Under the pieces are notes generated by a model. The model saw only the letters and a program-made list of their open reading frames with translations. It was not told where the DNA came from and ran no database searches. Of a stretch of 64,000 nt of DNA, positions 1 through 10,022 are shown one piece after another. Position numbers and translations under genes: made by a program. Source of the DNA: Dyadobacter chenwenxiniae (GTDB lineage Bacteria; Bacteroidota; Bacteroidia; Cytophagales; Spirosomataceae); NCBI RefSeq assembly GCF_022869785.1, contig NZ_CP094997.1, positions 6,701,001 to 6,765,000 on the forward strand. The letters are read 5' to 3'. Numbering within the stretch: position 1 is the first letter of the stretch; each line of letters opens with the position of its first letter.

Positions 1-1724
1 ACCAGCAGAAATTCCCCGGCCATATATTGGTCTTTCACCTCCCTGATGAGTGCCTCTTCATAAGGATTCGCTTCCAGGTCCGTGGGTGTTTTTTCTTTAC
101 TGACAGGGCCGGAAAAGCCTTCTTCCAGACTCATTCCGCGGAATGGCGGCGTGCCGTCGTAATGATATTTCGCAAATTCAGAATACCAGTAAGGCATCAT
201 GCGCATGCGCAGTTCAGCAACGGCTTTAATTTGAGGGGCAACTTCCGGAAATGTCCATGGCTGTGTGCTGCTGGACCACGCATTGATCATGGCCATGGGC
301 GAAAAGCAAACTGTTTGGAAACGCCTCAACCATTCTTCGGCGGTTTTGGATGCGCGCACCTCAGGCGTCCATAAAACGCCTGCATAACCGCTGTTAATCA
401 ATGCCGTAATGAAATCTTCGTGGCTGTAATTATCATTGTAAATCACGTAGGGGAAGGATGCACCCCCTGCATTGGACGCACGCACGAGACCGTATGTACG
501 TGAATTGTTTCGCCGGAACATTTCAAAACTGTGCTTTTGCACGAGCAAGCCGTAGGTCTGACGGATCTGTTCCGAAGAGCGACCCGAGGGAAAAGTAGCG
601 ACATCCGGCCATAAATAAGAATCGTAACCATCCACTTCATCAATCTTGTAACCACTCACACCGATTTTTACATGTTCTTTTTCAAATTGATCAAAGAGGA
701 CTTTTCGCGCTTGCGGCATGGAAAGGTCCGGCACAAGACCATTCCAAACTGTATGCGAGCCAGTGAAAGGCAGGATTGGTTTGTAAATCGCCGCATCAGG
801 AGATACATAAGGATTGGTCCATAAATTGATCCTAACGCCCATCGCGCCCATTTCTTTAATAAACCCGGCCGGATCAGGAAAGCGTGACTTGTCCCATTCA
901 AATGTGCACGGATAGGACTTGCTTTGCCAACCGGGTTCCAGGCCAATAAAATCAAGTGGGAAGCCTTTTTCTTCAAATGCTTTGGCTTCCTGTTTCACTT
1001 GCTCGGCCGTGTAAAGCCGGTGCACGCGCTGCGTAAAACCCAGTCCCCAGCGTGGAGGCAGGCAACCGCCCCCGGTGAGCAGATTGAACCGCTGAATCGC
1101 ATTGATCGGTTTGGGGCCGGCAAATACATATATTTCAATGCCTTGCGCCGGGATCAGCATTTCCACGGCATCGGAATAAGGATGCGCGCTCCAATGCTCG
1201 TTTGTGTTGCGATCCATCACTTCCGGCGGATTTTTGCTGTCTTTCCGCACATTGGAGCCCGCATATACATCCATGTATTTGGCAGAATTTACAAAAACAC
1301 CATAACCTAACGACGACACATAAAACGGCACAGGCGCGTGCGTGCGGCCATTATCGGCTTTTCCGTAATGATCTGCATGCAATTGCATGATCCTTCCGCG
1401 CTGGTGCACGGTCTGAAAATTTAATCCGAAGCCAAAAAGCTGTTCGTTTTTAACCAGTGGCAACCGGAGATAAGTTTTACCATTGTTCTGCTCAACACGG
1501 ATCTCGGTCATATCCAATGGAAATGCTTCCTTTGAAAGCTTTTGCAGCGTTGGCGAAGGAGTGGTTTCTGCGGCTTTGAGCAAATCATAATCATCCGGTT
1601 TTCCAGCGATTCCTTTCCACACACCCGGATACATTTCCTGCCATTGAATGGTTTGTGCGGTTAATGTCGCAGGAATCAGGTAAAAAAGGAAGATTAGCGG
1701 GCGCAGGCAAAGAACGTGATGCAT
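1..1724 (-). CDS. Glycoside hydrolase family 31 (alpha-glucosidase/xylosidase type), 3' end cut by window edge
   Basis: Translating the minus strand from the ATG at 1724 gives an open frame to the window edge, about 574 residues, so the C-terminus lies outside. The N-terminus is a signal peptide (hydrophobic core ending near ATLTAQ), so the enzyme is exported. The family 31 hallmarks are visible: a nucleophile region KIDEVDGYDSYLWPD, a later RASNAGG segment and a GYAGVLWTPEVRAS segment around the acid/base. The family hydrolyses alpha-linked glucosides or xylosides. It is divergent from the aminotransferase across 177 bp. Substrate cannot be decided from sequence alone. Confidence 0.88.
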   Translation of the reverse strand, partial: MHHVLCLRPLIFLFYLIPATLTAQTIQWQEMYPGVWKGIAGKPDDYDLLKAAETTPSPTLQKLSKEAFPLDMTEIRVEQNNGKTYLRLPLVKNEQLFGFGLNFQTVHQRGRIMQLHADHYGKADNGRTHAPVPFYVSSLGYGVFVNSAKYMDVYAGSNVRKDSKNPPEVMDRNTNEHWSAHPYSDAVEMLIPAQGIEIYVFAGPKPINAIQRFNLLTGGGCLPPRWGLGFTQRVHRLYTAEQVKQEAKAFEEKGFPLDFIGLEPGWQSKSYPCTFEWDKSRFPDPAGFIKEMGAMGVRINLWTNPYVSPDAAIYKPILPFTGSHTVWNGLVPDLSMPQARKVLFDQFEKEHVKIGVSGYKIDEVDGYDSYLWPDVATFPSGRSSEQIRQTYGLLVQKHSFEMFRRNNSRTYGLVRASNAGGASFPYVIYNDNYSHEDFITALINSGYAGVLWTPEVRASKTAEEWLRRFQTVCFSPMAMINAWSSSTQPWTFPEVAPQIKAVAELRMRMMPYWYSEFAKYHYDGTPPFRGMSLEEGFSGPVSKEKTPTDLEANPYEEALIREVKDQYMAGEFLL

Positions 1725-1901
1725 GGGGAAACGTAGTTGTGAAATAATATAAGTTCCGAGGTGCGTTTTATACTAAATATTGTGGTAAAATTTCCGGCAA
1801 ATACACGCATTAATGCTATGGGACGTTGCTATAAGCTATATTTGAAGCTTTCCTGAGCACTTGGGAAAAGTTTTCATTCTGAACAACTCCATAGATCTCA
1901 T

Positions 1902-3062
1902 ATGTATTTGAAGGCCGGTCTCCGCTCCAAACTTCCCCGCGTTGGAACCACAATTTTCACAAAAATGTCCAGATTGGCCGAAGAGCATCAGGCGATTAAC
2001 CTGGCGCAGGGCTTTCCGGAGTTTGATTGTGCGTCCGAATTGCAGCAACTTGTTGGAAAATACATTACGCAAGGCAAAAACCAATATGCGCCCATGGCCG
2101 GGGTAATGGCTTTGCGGGAGGCGATCGCAAAGAAAGTCTTCACCGCAACGGCAAGAGAATACCATCCCGAAACCGAAGTCACCATTACAAGCGGTGCTAC
2201 GGAAGCATTGTATGTAGCGTTGTCCGCCATCGTGCATCCGGGTGACGAAGTGATCGTTTTTGAGCCGGCCTACGACAGTTATGTTCCAGCCATTGAACTC
2301 AATGGCGGCATTCCGGTTTTTGTAACATTGCATCCGCAGTATGAAGGCATTGACTGGCAAGATGTAAGATCGAAAATCAGCCCGAGAACGAAGGCAGTGA
2401 TCATTAACACGCCGCATAACCCAACAGGGAATGTCTGGAAACTATCTGATCTGCAACAGCTTGCTGGCATTGCAGAAAAGCACGACTTAATGGTGGTGAG
2501 CGACGAAGTTTACGAACACATTATTTTCGATGGCCTGCAGCACATTTCCGCTGCATCCATTCCTACCCTGGCTGAACGCACGTTTCTGTGCGGCTCGTTT
2601 GGTAAAACATTTCACACAACCGGCTGGAAAATAGGCTATTGTCTCGCTCCAAAAGCATTGACAGCCGAATTTAGGAAGATCCATCAGTTCCTGGTTTTCA
2701 GCGTGGTAACGCCCGTTCAGTTTGCCATGGCGGAATATCTGGAGAACCCTGAGCATTATCTGACATTATCAGCATTTTACCAGCGAAAAAGGGACCTGTT
2801 TGTCAATGCAATCCAGGACATAGGCTTTGGTTTGAAACCTTCTGAGGGAAGTTTTTTCCAGAATGTTTCCTATGAAAAGCTCACTAATGAAAATGACCGG
2901 GAGCTTGCTGAGCGGCTGACCATTGAAGCGGGTGTAGCATCCATTCCGGTTTCTGTTTTTTACGATCAGATCACCCATTACCACACGCTGCGTTTTTGTT
3001 TCGCTAAAAATGATGACACGCTGTTGAGGGCTGCGGAATTGTTGAAGAAAGTGATTTGGTAA
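1902..3062 (+). CDS. PLP-dependent aminotransferase, methionine aminotransferase (YbdL) type
   Basis: A 386-residue fold-type I class I/II aminotransferase. Visible motifs are the NPTG loop (about 173-176), the SDEVYEH segment with the PLP-binding Asp, and the Schiff-base lysine K235 in SFGKTFHTTGWKIGYC, which closely resembles YbdL and kynurenine aminotransferases. These transfer the amino group of methionine or aromatic amino acids to 2-oxo acids, in methionine salvage or amino-acid metabolism. A -7-like TATATTTG at 1837-1844 lies about 58 nt upstream, but no good -33 box is seen. Methionine preference is inferred from motif similarity. Confidence 0.9.
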   Translation: MYLKAGLRSKLPRVGTTIFTKMSRLAEEHQAINLAQGFPEFDCASELQQLVGKYITQGKNQYAPMAGVMALREAIAKKVFTATAREYHPETEVTITSGATEALYVALSAIVHPGDEVIVFEPAYDSYVPAIELNGGIPVFVTLHPQYEGIDWQDVRSKISPRTKAVIINTPHNPTGNVWKLSDLQQLAGIAEKHDLMVVSDEVYEHIIFDGLQHISAASIPTLAERTFLCGSFGKTFHTTGWKIGYCLAPKALTAEFRKIHQFLVFSVVTPVQFAMAEYLENPEHYLTLSAFYQRKRDLFVNAIQDIGFGLKPSEGSFFQNVSYEKLTNENDRELAERLTIEAGVASIPVSVFYDQITHYHTLRFCFAKNDDTLLRAAELLKKVIW

Positions 3063-3078
3063 AACAGACTTCAATCTA

Positions 3079-4314
3079 TTATTTTTTGAACAAAAGTGCC
3101 TTGATAGGCGTGATTTGCGAGATTATCAATGTAGGGATTAATAAAATGAGCCCGGAAATAACAATGGTAATCACGTTGACCATGAAGAAAATAGGCCAGT
3201 CGAAAACGATGGGCACGGTGTCCATGTAATAATTAACAGGATCAAGCGAAATGACTTTAAACTGGTATTGAATCCAGCAAATCAGGAGCCCGGCAATGTT
3301 CCCGATAATGATGCCTTTGCGTACCATATGAAGCCCGACCCTGAAAAAAACCATTCTGATCTGCTTATTGGGACTTCCCAATGTCTTCAAAAGTCCGATC
3401 AGCGGCGTTCTTTCCATGATCATTACCAGCAGGATCGAGATCATGTTGAAACAGGCAACAAATAGGATCAATGTTAAAAAAACGGCTGTGTTGCGGTCCA
3501 GCAATAAAAGCCAGTCGAAAATTTGGGGAAAAATGCTGGTCACCCGTTGGAGATAAATGGATGGTGGGAGCGTCCTTCTCAGTTGCGCAGCAACTTCATC
3601 CAGCTTCTCGAAATCCTTCAAATAAACCTCATAACTCCCAACGGAGTCCTTTCCCCAGCCATTGAGCCGTTGCAGCAGACTAATGTCACCAATGATCAGA
3701 TTGTTATCGAATTCCTCCATTTGGGTGTCGTAAATGCCTGTTACGGTTAGTTTACGCGGCCGGGGAGGGTTTTGAAGCGAATACATGATCACATTGTCAC
3801 CGGATTTAAGCCGGAGCTGGGAGGCGATTTTATGGCTGATCAGGATTTCTGAGGAATACCCGTATTTGATCGAAGTCGAATCTTTATTGGTAATAAGTTT
3901 TCCTTCAATCAGGCTTCCCTTGAATGTTTTCCAGTCGTAATCCTGGCCTACGCCCTTTAAAATAACTCCTTTGATCTCGTCGGCGGTTTTTAAAATGCCG
4001 GATTTATGTGCGACACCTTGCCATCGAAGGATTTCCGGTATTTTAGGTAATGCTTCGGTGATCGGATTTTTTACAAAAAGCGGCGCTTCCTCGTACGTGT
4101 TACCAACCGCAAATGAGGAGATATTGATGTGCGCACCAAACAGGAAAATCTTTTGGCGGATGGTTTGTTTAAAACCCAGCAGCACGGCAAAAGCGATGAT
4201 CCCGACCGCAATCCCGATGGCAATACTGGCAACGCCGATGCGTGAAACGGTTGCAGAAAATGAGCCTGCTTCGTTGTGGCGGATGCGTTTTGCGATGAAT
4301 GAGGGGAATTGCAA
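3079..4314 (-). CDS. ABC transporter permease, LolE/FtsX family
   Basis: A 411-residue inner-membrane protein. One TM segment near residues 25-50 is followed by a large periplasmic MacB-core-like domain (about 55-260), then three TM segments at about 275-305, 325-350 and 375-405. This is the architecture of the lipoprotein-releasing permeases LolC/LolE, which move lipoproteins out of the inner membrane with the LolD ATPase. No ATPase gene is adjacent, as is usual for this permease in Bacteroidota. The stop is close to and convergent with the aminotransferase gene. Assignment to the Lol system rather than another FtsX-type exporter is by family resemblance. Confidence 0.82.
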   Translation of the reverse strand: MQFPSFIAKRIRHNEAGSFSATVSRIGVASIAIGIAVGIIAFAVLLGFKQTIRQKIFLFGAHINISSFAVGNTYEEAPLFVKNPITEALPKIPEILRWQGVAHKSGILKTADEIKGVILKGVGQDYDWKTFKGSLIEGKLITNKDSTSIKYGYSSEILISHKIASQLRLKSGDNVIMYSLQNPPRPRKLTVTGIYDTQMEEFDNNLIIGDISLLQRLNGWGKDSVGSYEVYLKDFEKLDEVAAQLRRTLPPSIYLQRVTSIFPQIFDWLLLLDRNTAVFLTLILFVACFNMISILLVMIMERTPLIGLLKTLGSPNKQIRMVFFRVGLHMVRKGIIIGNIAGLLICWIQYQFKVISLDPVNYYMDTVPIVFDWPIFFMVNVITIVISGLILLIPTLIISQITPIKALLFKK

Positions 4315-4420
4315 GAGGAATCTACTGGTTAATTTTTATGTTTGGCAAAAATAGGGAAAAACATCTGCCGGTACGCACAGCAATTTTATTAAGTTGCCGG
4401 CACAAACCAGAATCGTTTTT

Positions 4421-6481
4421 ATGCCATTGATCAAAGTAGCTTCCGGAGTGGTGAATCAGACGCCGATGGCGTGGGAGGGGAACACGAAGAACATTATTAA
4501 TGCAATTAATGAGGCCCGTAAGCAACAGGTAAGCCTGCTTTGCCTGCCTGAGCTCTGTATTTCGGGATACGGCTGCGACGACTATTTCTTCGCGCCCGAC
4601 CTTGTTGAACAGGCCAAGGAATGTCTGCTCGAAATTGTGCAGGAAACCGCCGGAATGGTTGTGGCCGTAGGCTTGCCTGTGCGGCATAACGGAAGCGTCT
4701 ATAATGCTGCCTGTCTCATTTCAAACAAGCAGATTCTGGGTTTTTATTGTAAACAAAATCTCGCAAACAATGGCATTCACTACGAAGCCAGGTGGTTTCG
4801 CCCCTGGCAGCCCGGCATTGTTGAATCCATTGAGGTGAATCAAATGCTGTATCCGATCGGAGATGTACTTTTTGATCTGGCAAATGGCCCTGTTCAGGGC
4901 GGCACCAATGGGGTGAAAGTAGGTTTTGAAATATGCGAGGATGGCTGGGTTTCTAACCGGCCTGCACGCAGGCTTTATGAGAGGGGCGTTGACATTATAC
5001 TGAACCCAAGTGCGAGCCATTTCGCATTTAATAAATTTATGACGCGCGAAAAGCTTGTTGTGGATGCATCCCGGGCGTTTTCATGCAGTTATATTTATAC
5101 CAATTTGCTCGGTAATGAAGCCGGCAGAGCCATTTACGATGGAGATGCCATGATCGCGTCCAATGGCGACCTGCTTGCCTCGAGCCCCCGGTTCAGTTAC
5201 GAGGATTACCTGATCACGACAGCGGTTATCGACACAGAATACACGCGGTTGAGCCAGGTGCAAAGCAAAATTGCCTTGGCTAATAAAGACCGCACGTGGC
5301 GCGTTGCAGGGCGTTTTGACTTCCCGGATATCGATCCTGTTCTACCACAGGTTCCTGATATCGAGCCATTTGAAAAAGGCGGAGCTTTGAAAGAAGAAGA
5401 ATTTGCACGTGCAGTTTGCCTGGCTCTGTTTGATTATTTAAGAAAAAGCCGATCCAATGGTTTTACTATCTCACTTTCAGGGGGCGCGGACTCCTGCGCC
5501 TGCACTGCCTTATGCGGATTAATGATCAGGCTTGCGGATGAAAGCATTGGCATGGACCGTTTGAAGGAGAAATTGGCTTACGTTAAGGACATTCAGTCTG
5601 CCCAAACCGAGGAAGACCTGGCTCTGGTTCTGATCCATAACATTTACCAGGGCACAGAAAACAGCTCCACGGATACTCTGGAATCAGCGCAATCTTTGGC
5701 AGAATCCATCGGTTCTACATTTTATAACATTAATATCAATGGGCTTGTCGAGACGTACAAGGGCCTCATTGAAGATCAAATCGGCAGAAAGCTTTCCTGG
5801 GAGCAGGACGACATTGCTTTGCAGAACATTCAGGCACGTGTGCGAGCACCGGGCGTATGGATGCTCACCAACCTCTCCAATCATTTACTATTGGCCACTT
5901 CCAACCGGTCCGAGGCGGCCGTGGGTTATGCCACGATGGATGGCGACACGGCGGGCAGCATTAGTCCGTTGGCGGGAATTGACAAGCATTATTTACGGCA
6001 GTGGCTTCGCTGGCTGGAAACTGCGGGTTGTGAAGTGAAAGGCAAGCATATCAAAATCGAGGGCTTGAAAAAAGTGAACAGCTTGCAGCCTACGGCGGAG
6101 CTTCGTCCGCTCGCGCAAACACAGACGGACGAGGCAGATCTGATGCCTTATGAATTTCTGAATGCATTGGAAAAGCTCGCGATCAGGGATAAAAAGTCTC
6201 CGCTCGAAGCTTATCGCCATTTACAGGTTCGGTACAAAGGACTTTACGATACGGAGCAGTTACTTGCGTGGACGGAACGTTTTTTTAAATTGTGGAGCCG
6301 AAACCAGTGGAAACGGGAGCGTTACGCGCCTTCTTTCCATTTGGATGACCTTAATCTGGATCCAAGATCGTGGTGCCGCTTCCCGATTTTGTCGGGCGGC
6401 TTTGAAAAAGAACTGAAAGAATTGAAAGAATATGCTGCGGGCGCTGCCTTGCAAAATGGCAGAAAGCGCATCGGTTTTTAA
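4421..6481 (+). CDS. nadE: Glutamine-dependent NAD+ synthetase
   Basis: A 686-residue two-domain enzyme. An N-terminal nitrilase-like glutaminase has the triad E44 (PELCISGY), K111 (YCKQNLAN) and C172 (EICEDGW). The C-terminal ATP-dependent NAD synthetase has the P-loop SGGADS at 353-358. It amidates deamido-NAD using glutamine, the last step of NAD synthesis. The frame extends upstream to a TTG at 4394, but the ATG at 4421 gives the family-typical N-terminus MPLIKVASGVVNQTP and is preferred. The stop abuts the stop of the convergent STN gene with no spacer. A TATGTTTG -7-like box lies at 4337-4344. Confidence 0.95.
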   Translation: MPLIKVASGVVNQTPMAWEGNTKNIINAINEARKQQVSLLCLPELCISGYGCDDYFFAPDLVEQAKECLLEIVQETAGMVVAVGLPVRHNGSVYNAACLISNKQILGFYCKQNLANNGIHYEARWFRPWQPGIVESIEVNQMLYPIGDVLFDLANGPVQGGTNGVKVGFEICEDGWVSNRPARRLYERGVDIILNPSASHFAFNKFMTREKLVVDASRAFSCSYIYTNLLGNEAGRAIYDGDAMIASNGDLLASSPRFSYEDYLITTAVIDTEYTRLSQVQSKIALANKDRTWRVAGRFDFPDIDPVLPQVPDIEPFEKGGALKEEEFARAVCLALFDYLRKSRSNGFTISLSGGADSCACTALCGLMIRLADESIGMDRLKEKLAYVKDIQSAQTEEDLALVLIHNIYQGTENSSTDTLESAQSLAESIGSTFYNININGLVETYKGLIEDQIGRKLSWEQDDIALQNIQARVRAPGVWMLTNLSNHLLLATSNRSEAAVGYATMDGDTAGSISPLAGIDKHYLRQWLRWLETAGCEVKGKHIKIEGLKKVNSLQPTAELRPLAQTQTDEADLMPYEFLNALEKLAIRDKKSPLEAYRHLQVRYKGLYDTEQLLAWTERFFKLWSRNQWKRERYAPSFHLDDLNLDPRSWCRFPILSGGFEKELKELKEYAAGAALQNGRKRIGF

Positions 6482-8305
6482 CTAATTGCAAAACCTGATC
6501 CCCGCCTGCACACCAACCCAGCCATAGGTTTTGCGGGAGTGGTCCGGTGTCCCGCCGAGCCAGATGGGGCTGAGTCCTTTTGATTTTTCTGTGTCCATCA
6601 AGCCCGAATGTTTGCTGGTCAGCAGGTTGACAGATGGCCCCGCAAATAGTGCGAACTGTTTGCCCAGCTTTTTCTCAGCAGCTATCGCCACTTTAAAAAG
6701 TCCCGTGTTGACGTCTTCGAGCGGGTCATCCTTAAAAATGACCAGGTTGGCGGTAAAGTCCGCATTAATTCCCCAGCCTTTGCCCAAATTTTGTGCTGTT
6801 CCAAAGCCGTAACCCAATGTCAGGAGCGGCTTGTCATCCATGGTTCCGCTGGTCCCTAGGCTGAAAATATTATAAAATGCACTTACGCCTGTTTTGAAGG
6901 CTGTGTTGAAATAGTTGAATTCATCGGTCGAGAACTCGTAGCGGCGGTAACCATTCGTGCGGACGTAGCTGAAAATCCCGAAAGGAGTTGTGGCCGAGGA
7001 ATCCGCATAGTTGACAAAACCGATCTGATGGCCGCTCCGCACTGTATTTGCATAATTATAACCCGCAGAAAGCTGATAACCTTCAAGAGTCCCGACCACC
7101 ACATTGCCGATGCCTGCAATCTGGAAGCCTCTCAAATTTCTGCCAATGTAGTTGATGAAGTTTGTTCCCTGAAAGCCGTGAATGCTTCCTAATGTGATAT
7201 TCAGGAAGTTGGCATATTGAAAGCCGGTCACATCCTTGCCGACAATGTTGCTGACCCCAGCCAACTGAAATCCATTCACATTGCCACGCACAACATTGAG
7301 GAAGCCGCCAACTTCTAATCTGTTGACACCCAGCGAATAGCCAGCGATCAGGTTAATGGAATAATCGTTGATAATGTTTCCGCTCAGTTCATGGTTTGTT
7401 CCTAAAAATGGCAGAATCGAAGCCTGGAACGGTTGATATAATGTATCCTGAATGTTGCGGGTGTGGATCGCCTGCTTAGCGGACGCAAATGCGCTCACGA
7501 AACTGCTCTGGACCTTGCGATAAGTTGTCCGAAACTTCTCAGATTCTTTGGTAAGATTAAATTCCGGTCGGCTTGCCGCCATTTGTTCAACAATGGTGTC
7601 CAGTTCAAAATCCGGTTCAGACACGTTCTCAAACTGCGGAATCGCCACCTTGTGATGCAGCGAATCTTTGATGGAAACAGCCCGCGCCGCCTTCCCTGAA
7701 AGCGGTCTTAATGTATCCGGATTAAGCTTGATTTGTAAATATTTATCCTCCCTGCTTGCGATTGAAATGGTTTTTCCGATGTAATCCTCTTTCCTGACTT
7801 CCAGCCGAACGGCCGTCAGCGAGACCGGCAGGCGGATTTTATAATATCCATATTGATTGCTGACCGCGGAAGCGAGTGTGGCCGATTCGTAAATACTCGC
7901 ATTAGCCAGCTTTCGTCCCGTTTTGTTATCGATGATGTAGCCGTTCAGATCGAAATTCTCGGGCTTTTCGTCTTTTGGGACTTCAATTTTTTGCAAAATA
8001 ATGTATCGCCGGCGTTCCTTGAAGGAGACTTTATCTTTAAAAATGCTCGTTAATATTTCCCTGACGCTCAGATTGTTGGCCTGAATAGAGACCCGGACCT
8101 TCACATCCACCATGTCCGGGCTGTAAGAAAAGCTGAAACCACCTAAATCGCCAATTTTTTGCAACGTTTCGTCCAGCGGACGGTTGGTAACATTTAGCGA
8201 AATCCTTCTTTCCAGCAAGTCCTGCGCATTTACAAAACTGGCCATCAACAAAAGCCAGGCGAAAAGAACGCTTGTTTTATGGTTGAGGAAACTATTGGCA
8301 GCCAT
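6482..8305 (-). CDS. STN-domain signalling/surface-repeat protein (not a TonB receptor)
   Basis: A 607-residue secreted protein with a signal peptide at 1-27 and an STN (secretin/TonB short N-terminal) domain at about 32-105. A carboxypeptidase-regulatory-like domain lies at about 118-195 and a linker at 200-320. Five or six copies of a roughly 20-residue GFQ-A-N-G repeat follow at 325-435, resembling the repeats of LA_2272-type surface proteins, then a beta-rich C-terminus. Unlike most STN partners of FecR it carries no plug or 22-strand barrel. Its start overlaps the fecR stop by 14 nt, implying translational coupling. It is probably the outer-membrane or periplasmic input of the sigma/FecR cascade; the role is inferred. 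Confidence 0.75.
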   Translation of the reverse strand: MAANSFLNHKTSVLFAWLLLMASFVNAQDLLERRISLNVTNRPLDETLQKIGDLGGFSFSYSPDMVDVKVRVSIQANNLSVREILTSIFKDKVSFKERRRYIILQKIEVPKDEKPENFDLNGYIIDNKTGRKLANASIYESATLASAVSNQYGYYKIRLPVSLTAVRLEVRKEDYIGKTISIASREDKYLQIKLNPDTLRPLSGKAARAVSIKDSLHHKVAIPQFENVSEPDFELDTIVEQMAASRPEFNLTKESEKFRTTYRKVQSSFVSAFASAKQAIHTRNIQDTLYQPFQASILPFLGTNHELSGNIINDYSINLIAGYSLGVNRLEVGGFLNVVRGNVNGFQLAGVSNIVGKDVTGFQYANFLNITLGSIHGFQGTNFINYIGRNLRGFQIAGIGNVVVGTLEGYQLSAGYNYANTVRSGHQIGFVNYADSSATTPFGIFSYVRTNGYRRYEFSTDEFNYFNTAFKTGVSAFYNIFSLGTSGTMDDKPLLTLGYGFGTAQNLGKGWGINADFTANLVIFKDDPLEDVNTGLFKVAIAAEKKLGKQFALFAGPSVNLLTSKHSGLMDTEKSKGLSPIWLGGTPDHSRKTYGWVGVQAGIRFCN

Positions 8306-9323
8306 TTCCGTCGAGCCAGTAAACCTTTCCTTCTTTTCTCAGATCAAGATCCAATGTTTCGGCGATGACCGAGAGCGTGGCGTCCAATGGCTCTTTTTCA
8401 AAGCGGATCGTAAGCCTGCATTGTGCAATCTGCTGGTTGGATAGTCGCACATCTACGTGATAACCGTCACGGATTGAAGTAATTACCTCATTTAAATCTG
8501 CCGCATTGAAATCATAAACCTGCGTGTGGTAACTCAACATATTTCTGTTCGCTTCCAAACCTCTTATCGTATCATCCAACACCTCTGCGCCTTGCCCTTT
8601 TACGAGCTGAATCTTTTTCGAGGCTTTGCTAACCTGCACTTTCCCCGTCGAAACATCCACCCGAACCGGCGCTTCTTTGTACGCTTTCACATTAAATGAT
8701 GTTCCCAAAACGCGTATTTCCGTTCCATTCGCATTGATCACAAACGGATGTTCGGCGTCGGGTTTCACATCAAAAAACGCTTCTCCCTGCAAGGAAACCA
8801 TTCTGAGATCTCCGTTGAAGTTGGAAGGATAGGTTAATGAAGAATTATAGTTGAGAAAAACTTTGGTGCCGTCTGGCAGCACGCTGTCGCTGGTGTTGTT
8901 GGTCGTTGCAATGCGCTGCGTTTCACCGGTTTTAGTAGATTGGAAATGAAACCATCCGAAAGCCAGCAAGGCCAAAGCGACCATTGCAGCCGCCCAGACC
9001 GTGATTGGAAATTTCCGCTGAATTGTTTTTGGTGTAAAATCAATTTCGCGCGCTGCTGGTTTCAGGATTTCGGGCGCAATGATGGGAGCTGGCCTGGCCA
9101 TTTTGGCCTTCATCTTGTTCCATGCAGCATCCGTATTGACCGGGAAACTGGTTTTTGCAGCTTGTGCCGAGTGATCCCAGATCAGCCTGTAAGTAGCCAG
9201 CTCGCGCTCATTTTGGGGCGATTGGGCCAGCCAGGCATTCACTTGCTCTATTTCTTTTTCGGAAGCGGTCTCTGCCAGGTAGCGTGCTAACAGCTCTTCC
9301 GATATGTTTTCATGAAAATTCAT
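8292..9323 (-). CDS. FecR family anti-sigma factor
   Basis: A 343-residue inner-membrane regulator. A cytoplasmic N-terminal segment (about 1-105) should bind the sigma factor. A single TM helix lies at about 108-126, a FecR beta domain at about 150-240 (SLQGEAFFDVKPD, GTSFNVKAY), and a C-terminal DUF4974-like domain at about 270-340. FecR proteins hold or activate a cognate ECF sigma in response to a periplasmic STN domain. It lies 2 nt downstream of the sigma gene and overlaps the STN gene by 14 nt, so the three form one coupled operon. Confidence 0.92.
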   Translation of the reverse strand: MNFHENISEELLARYLAETASEKEIEQVNAWLAQSPQNERELATYRLIWDHSAQAAKTSFPVNTDAAWNKMKAKMARPAPIIAPEILKPAAREIDFTPKTIQRKFPITVWAAAMVALALLAFGWFHFQSTKTGETQRIATTNNTSDSVLPDGTKVFLNYNSSLTYPSNFNGDLRMVSLQGEAFFDVKPDAEHPFVINANGTEIRVLGTSFNVKAYKEAPVRVDVSTGKVQVSKASKKIQLVKGQGAEVLDDTIRGLEANRNMLSYHTQVYDFNAADLNEVITSIRDGYHVDVRLSNQQIAQCRLTIRFEKEPLDATLSVIAETLDLDLRKEGKVYWLDGNGCQ

Positions 9324-9325
9324 GG

Positions 9326-9919
9326 TTACGATCTGGTTAGCTGTTCAACAATAAGATAAACCGGCCAAAGCAATCCGGGCAGATAATCTGCAAGCTCAAT
9401 GCGCAATATTTTCAGCGCCTTACCAATCTGGTTTTCTACTGTTTTTATCGAAATTCCCAGTTGGTCTGCTATTTCGTGGTATTTCAGTTCTTCGAAGCGG
9501 CTGAGCCTGAATGCTTTCTGACACTGTTCTGGTAATGTGCTCACTGCTTTTTCTATTCGTTCTTCCAGTTCATTTGCATGGATCACTTCTGTTACCGACT
9601 CGTAAGATTGTGCGCCGAAATTCAATGTGTGTTCTTTATGCACCTGCCGCACCGATGCGTGTTTGAAGCGGTTGAGGCAATGGTTGTGAACAGCACGATA
9701 GAGGTAGGATTTTAATGATAATGTTATTTCAAGATCTTTTCTTTTCTCCCATATTGTTAAAAAAACGGTTTGTACAACTTCTTCTGACTCTTCCTCGTCT
9801 TTGAGTAAAGTGCAGGCGTAATTGCAAAGTCGCTGATAGTAATGTCGGAAAGTCTGCTCAAAGGCTTGTTCATCGCCCTGCCTTATGGCATTGACAATAT
9901 CTGGGTCGGAAGAGTACAC
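9326..9919 (-). CDS. ECF RNA polymerase sigma factor (FecI-like)
   Basis: Sigma-70 region 2 is seen in AFEQTFRHYYQRLCNYA through SLKSYLYRAVHNHCLNRFK, and region 4 in LPEQCQKAFRLSRFEELKYHEIADQLGISIKTVENQI. The frame stays open to a TTG at 10030, but that start lies inside a long palindrome and there is no in-frame ATG. The GTG at 9919 gives 197 residues, a normal family length, with the usual N-terminus (SSDPDIVNAIRQGDEQAF). A TTG at 9946 is an alternative. It directs RNA polymerase to targets of the FecR/STN pathway encoded downstream. Confidence 0.9.
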   Translation of the reverse strand: MYSSDPDIVNAIRQGDEQAFEQTFRHYYQRLCNYACTLLKDEEESEEVVQTVFLTIWEKRKDLEITLSLKSYLYRAVHNHCLNRFKHASVRQVHKEHTLNFGAQSYESVTEVIHANELEERIEKAVSTLPEQCQKAFRLSRFEELKYHEIADQLGISIKTVENQIGKALKILRIELADYLPGLLWPVYLIVEQLTRS

Positions 9920-10022
9920 CGAGTTATATTTTTGATTTTCGGTCAAAAATAAATAATCTCTTTCGATTAATGGTTCCCGATAAAGAAGAGCGGTCGCTGA
10001 CAAGGTTAATTCGCTTTTTTTA

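Noticed and set aside
1836..2417. 193-residue open frame on the minus strand
   Set aside because: It is antisense to the well-defined aminotransferase gene and its translation has no domain-like pattern.
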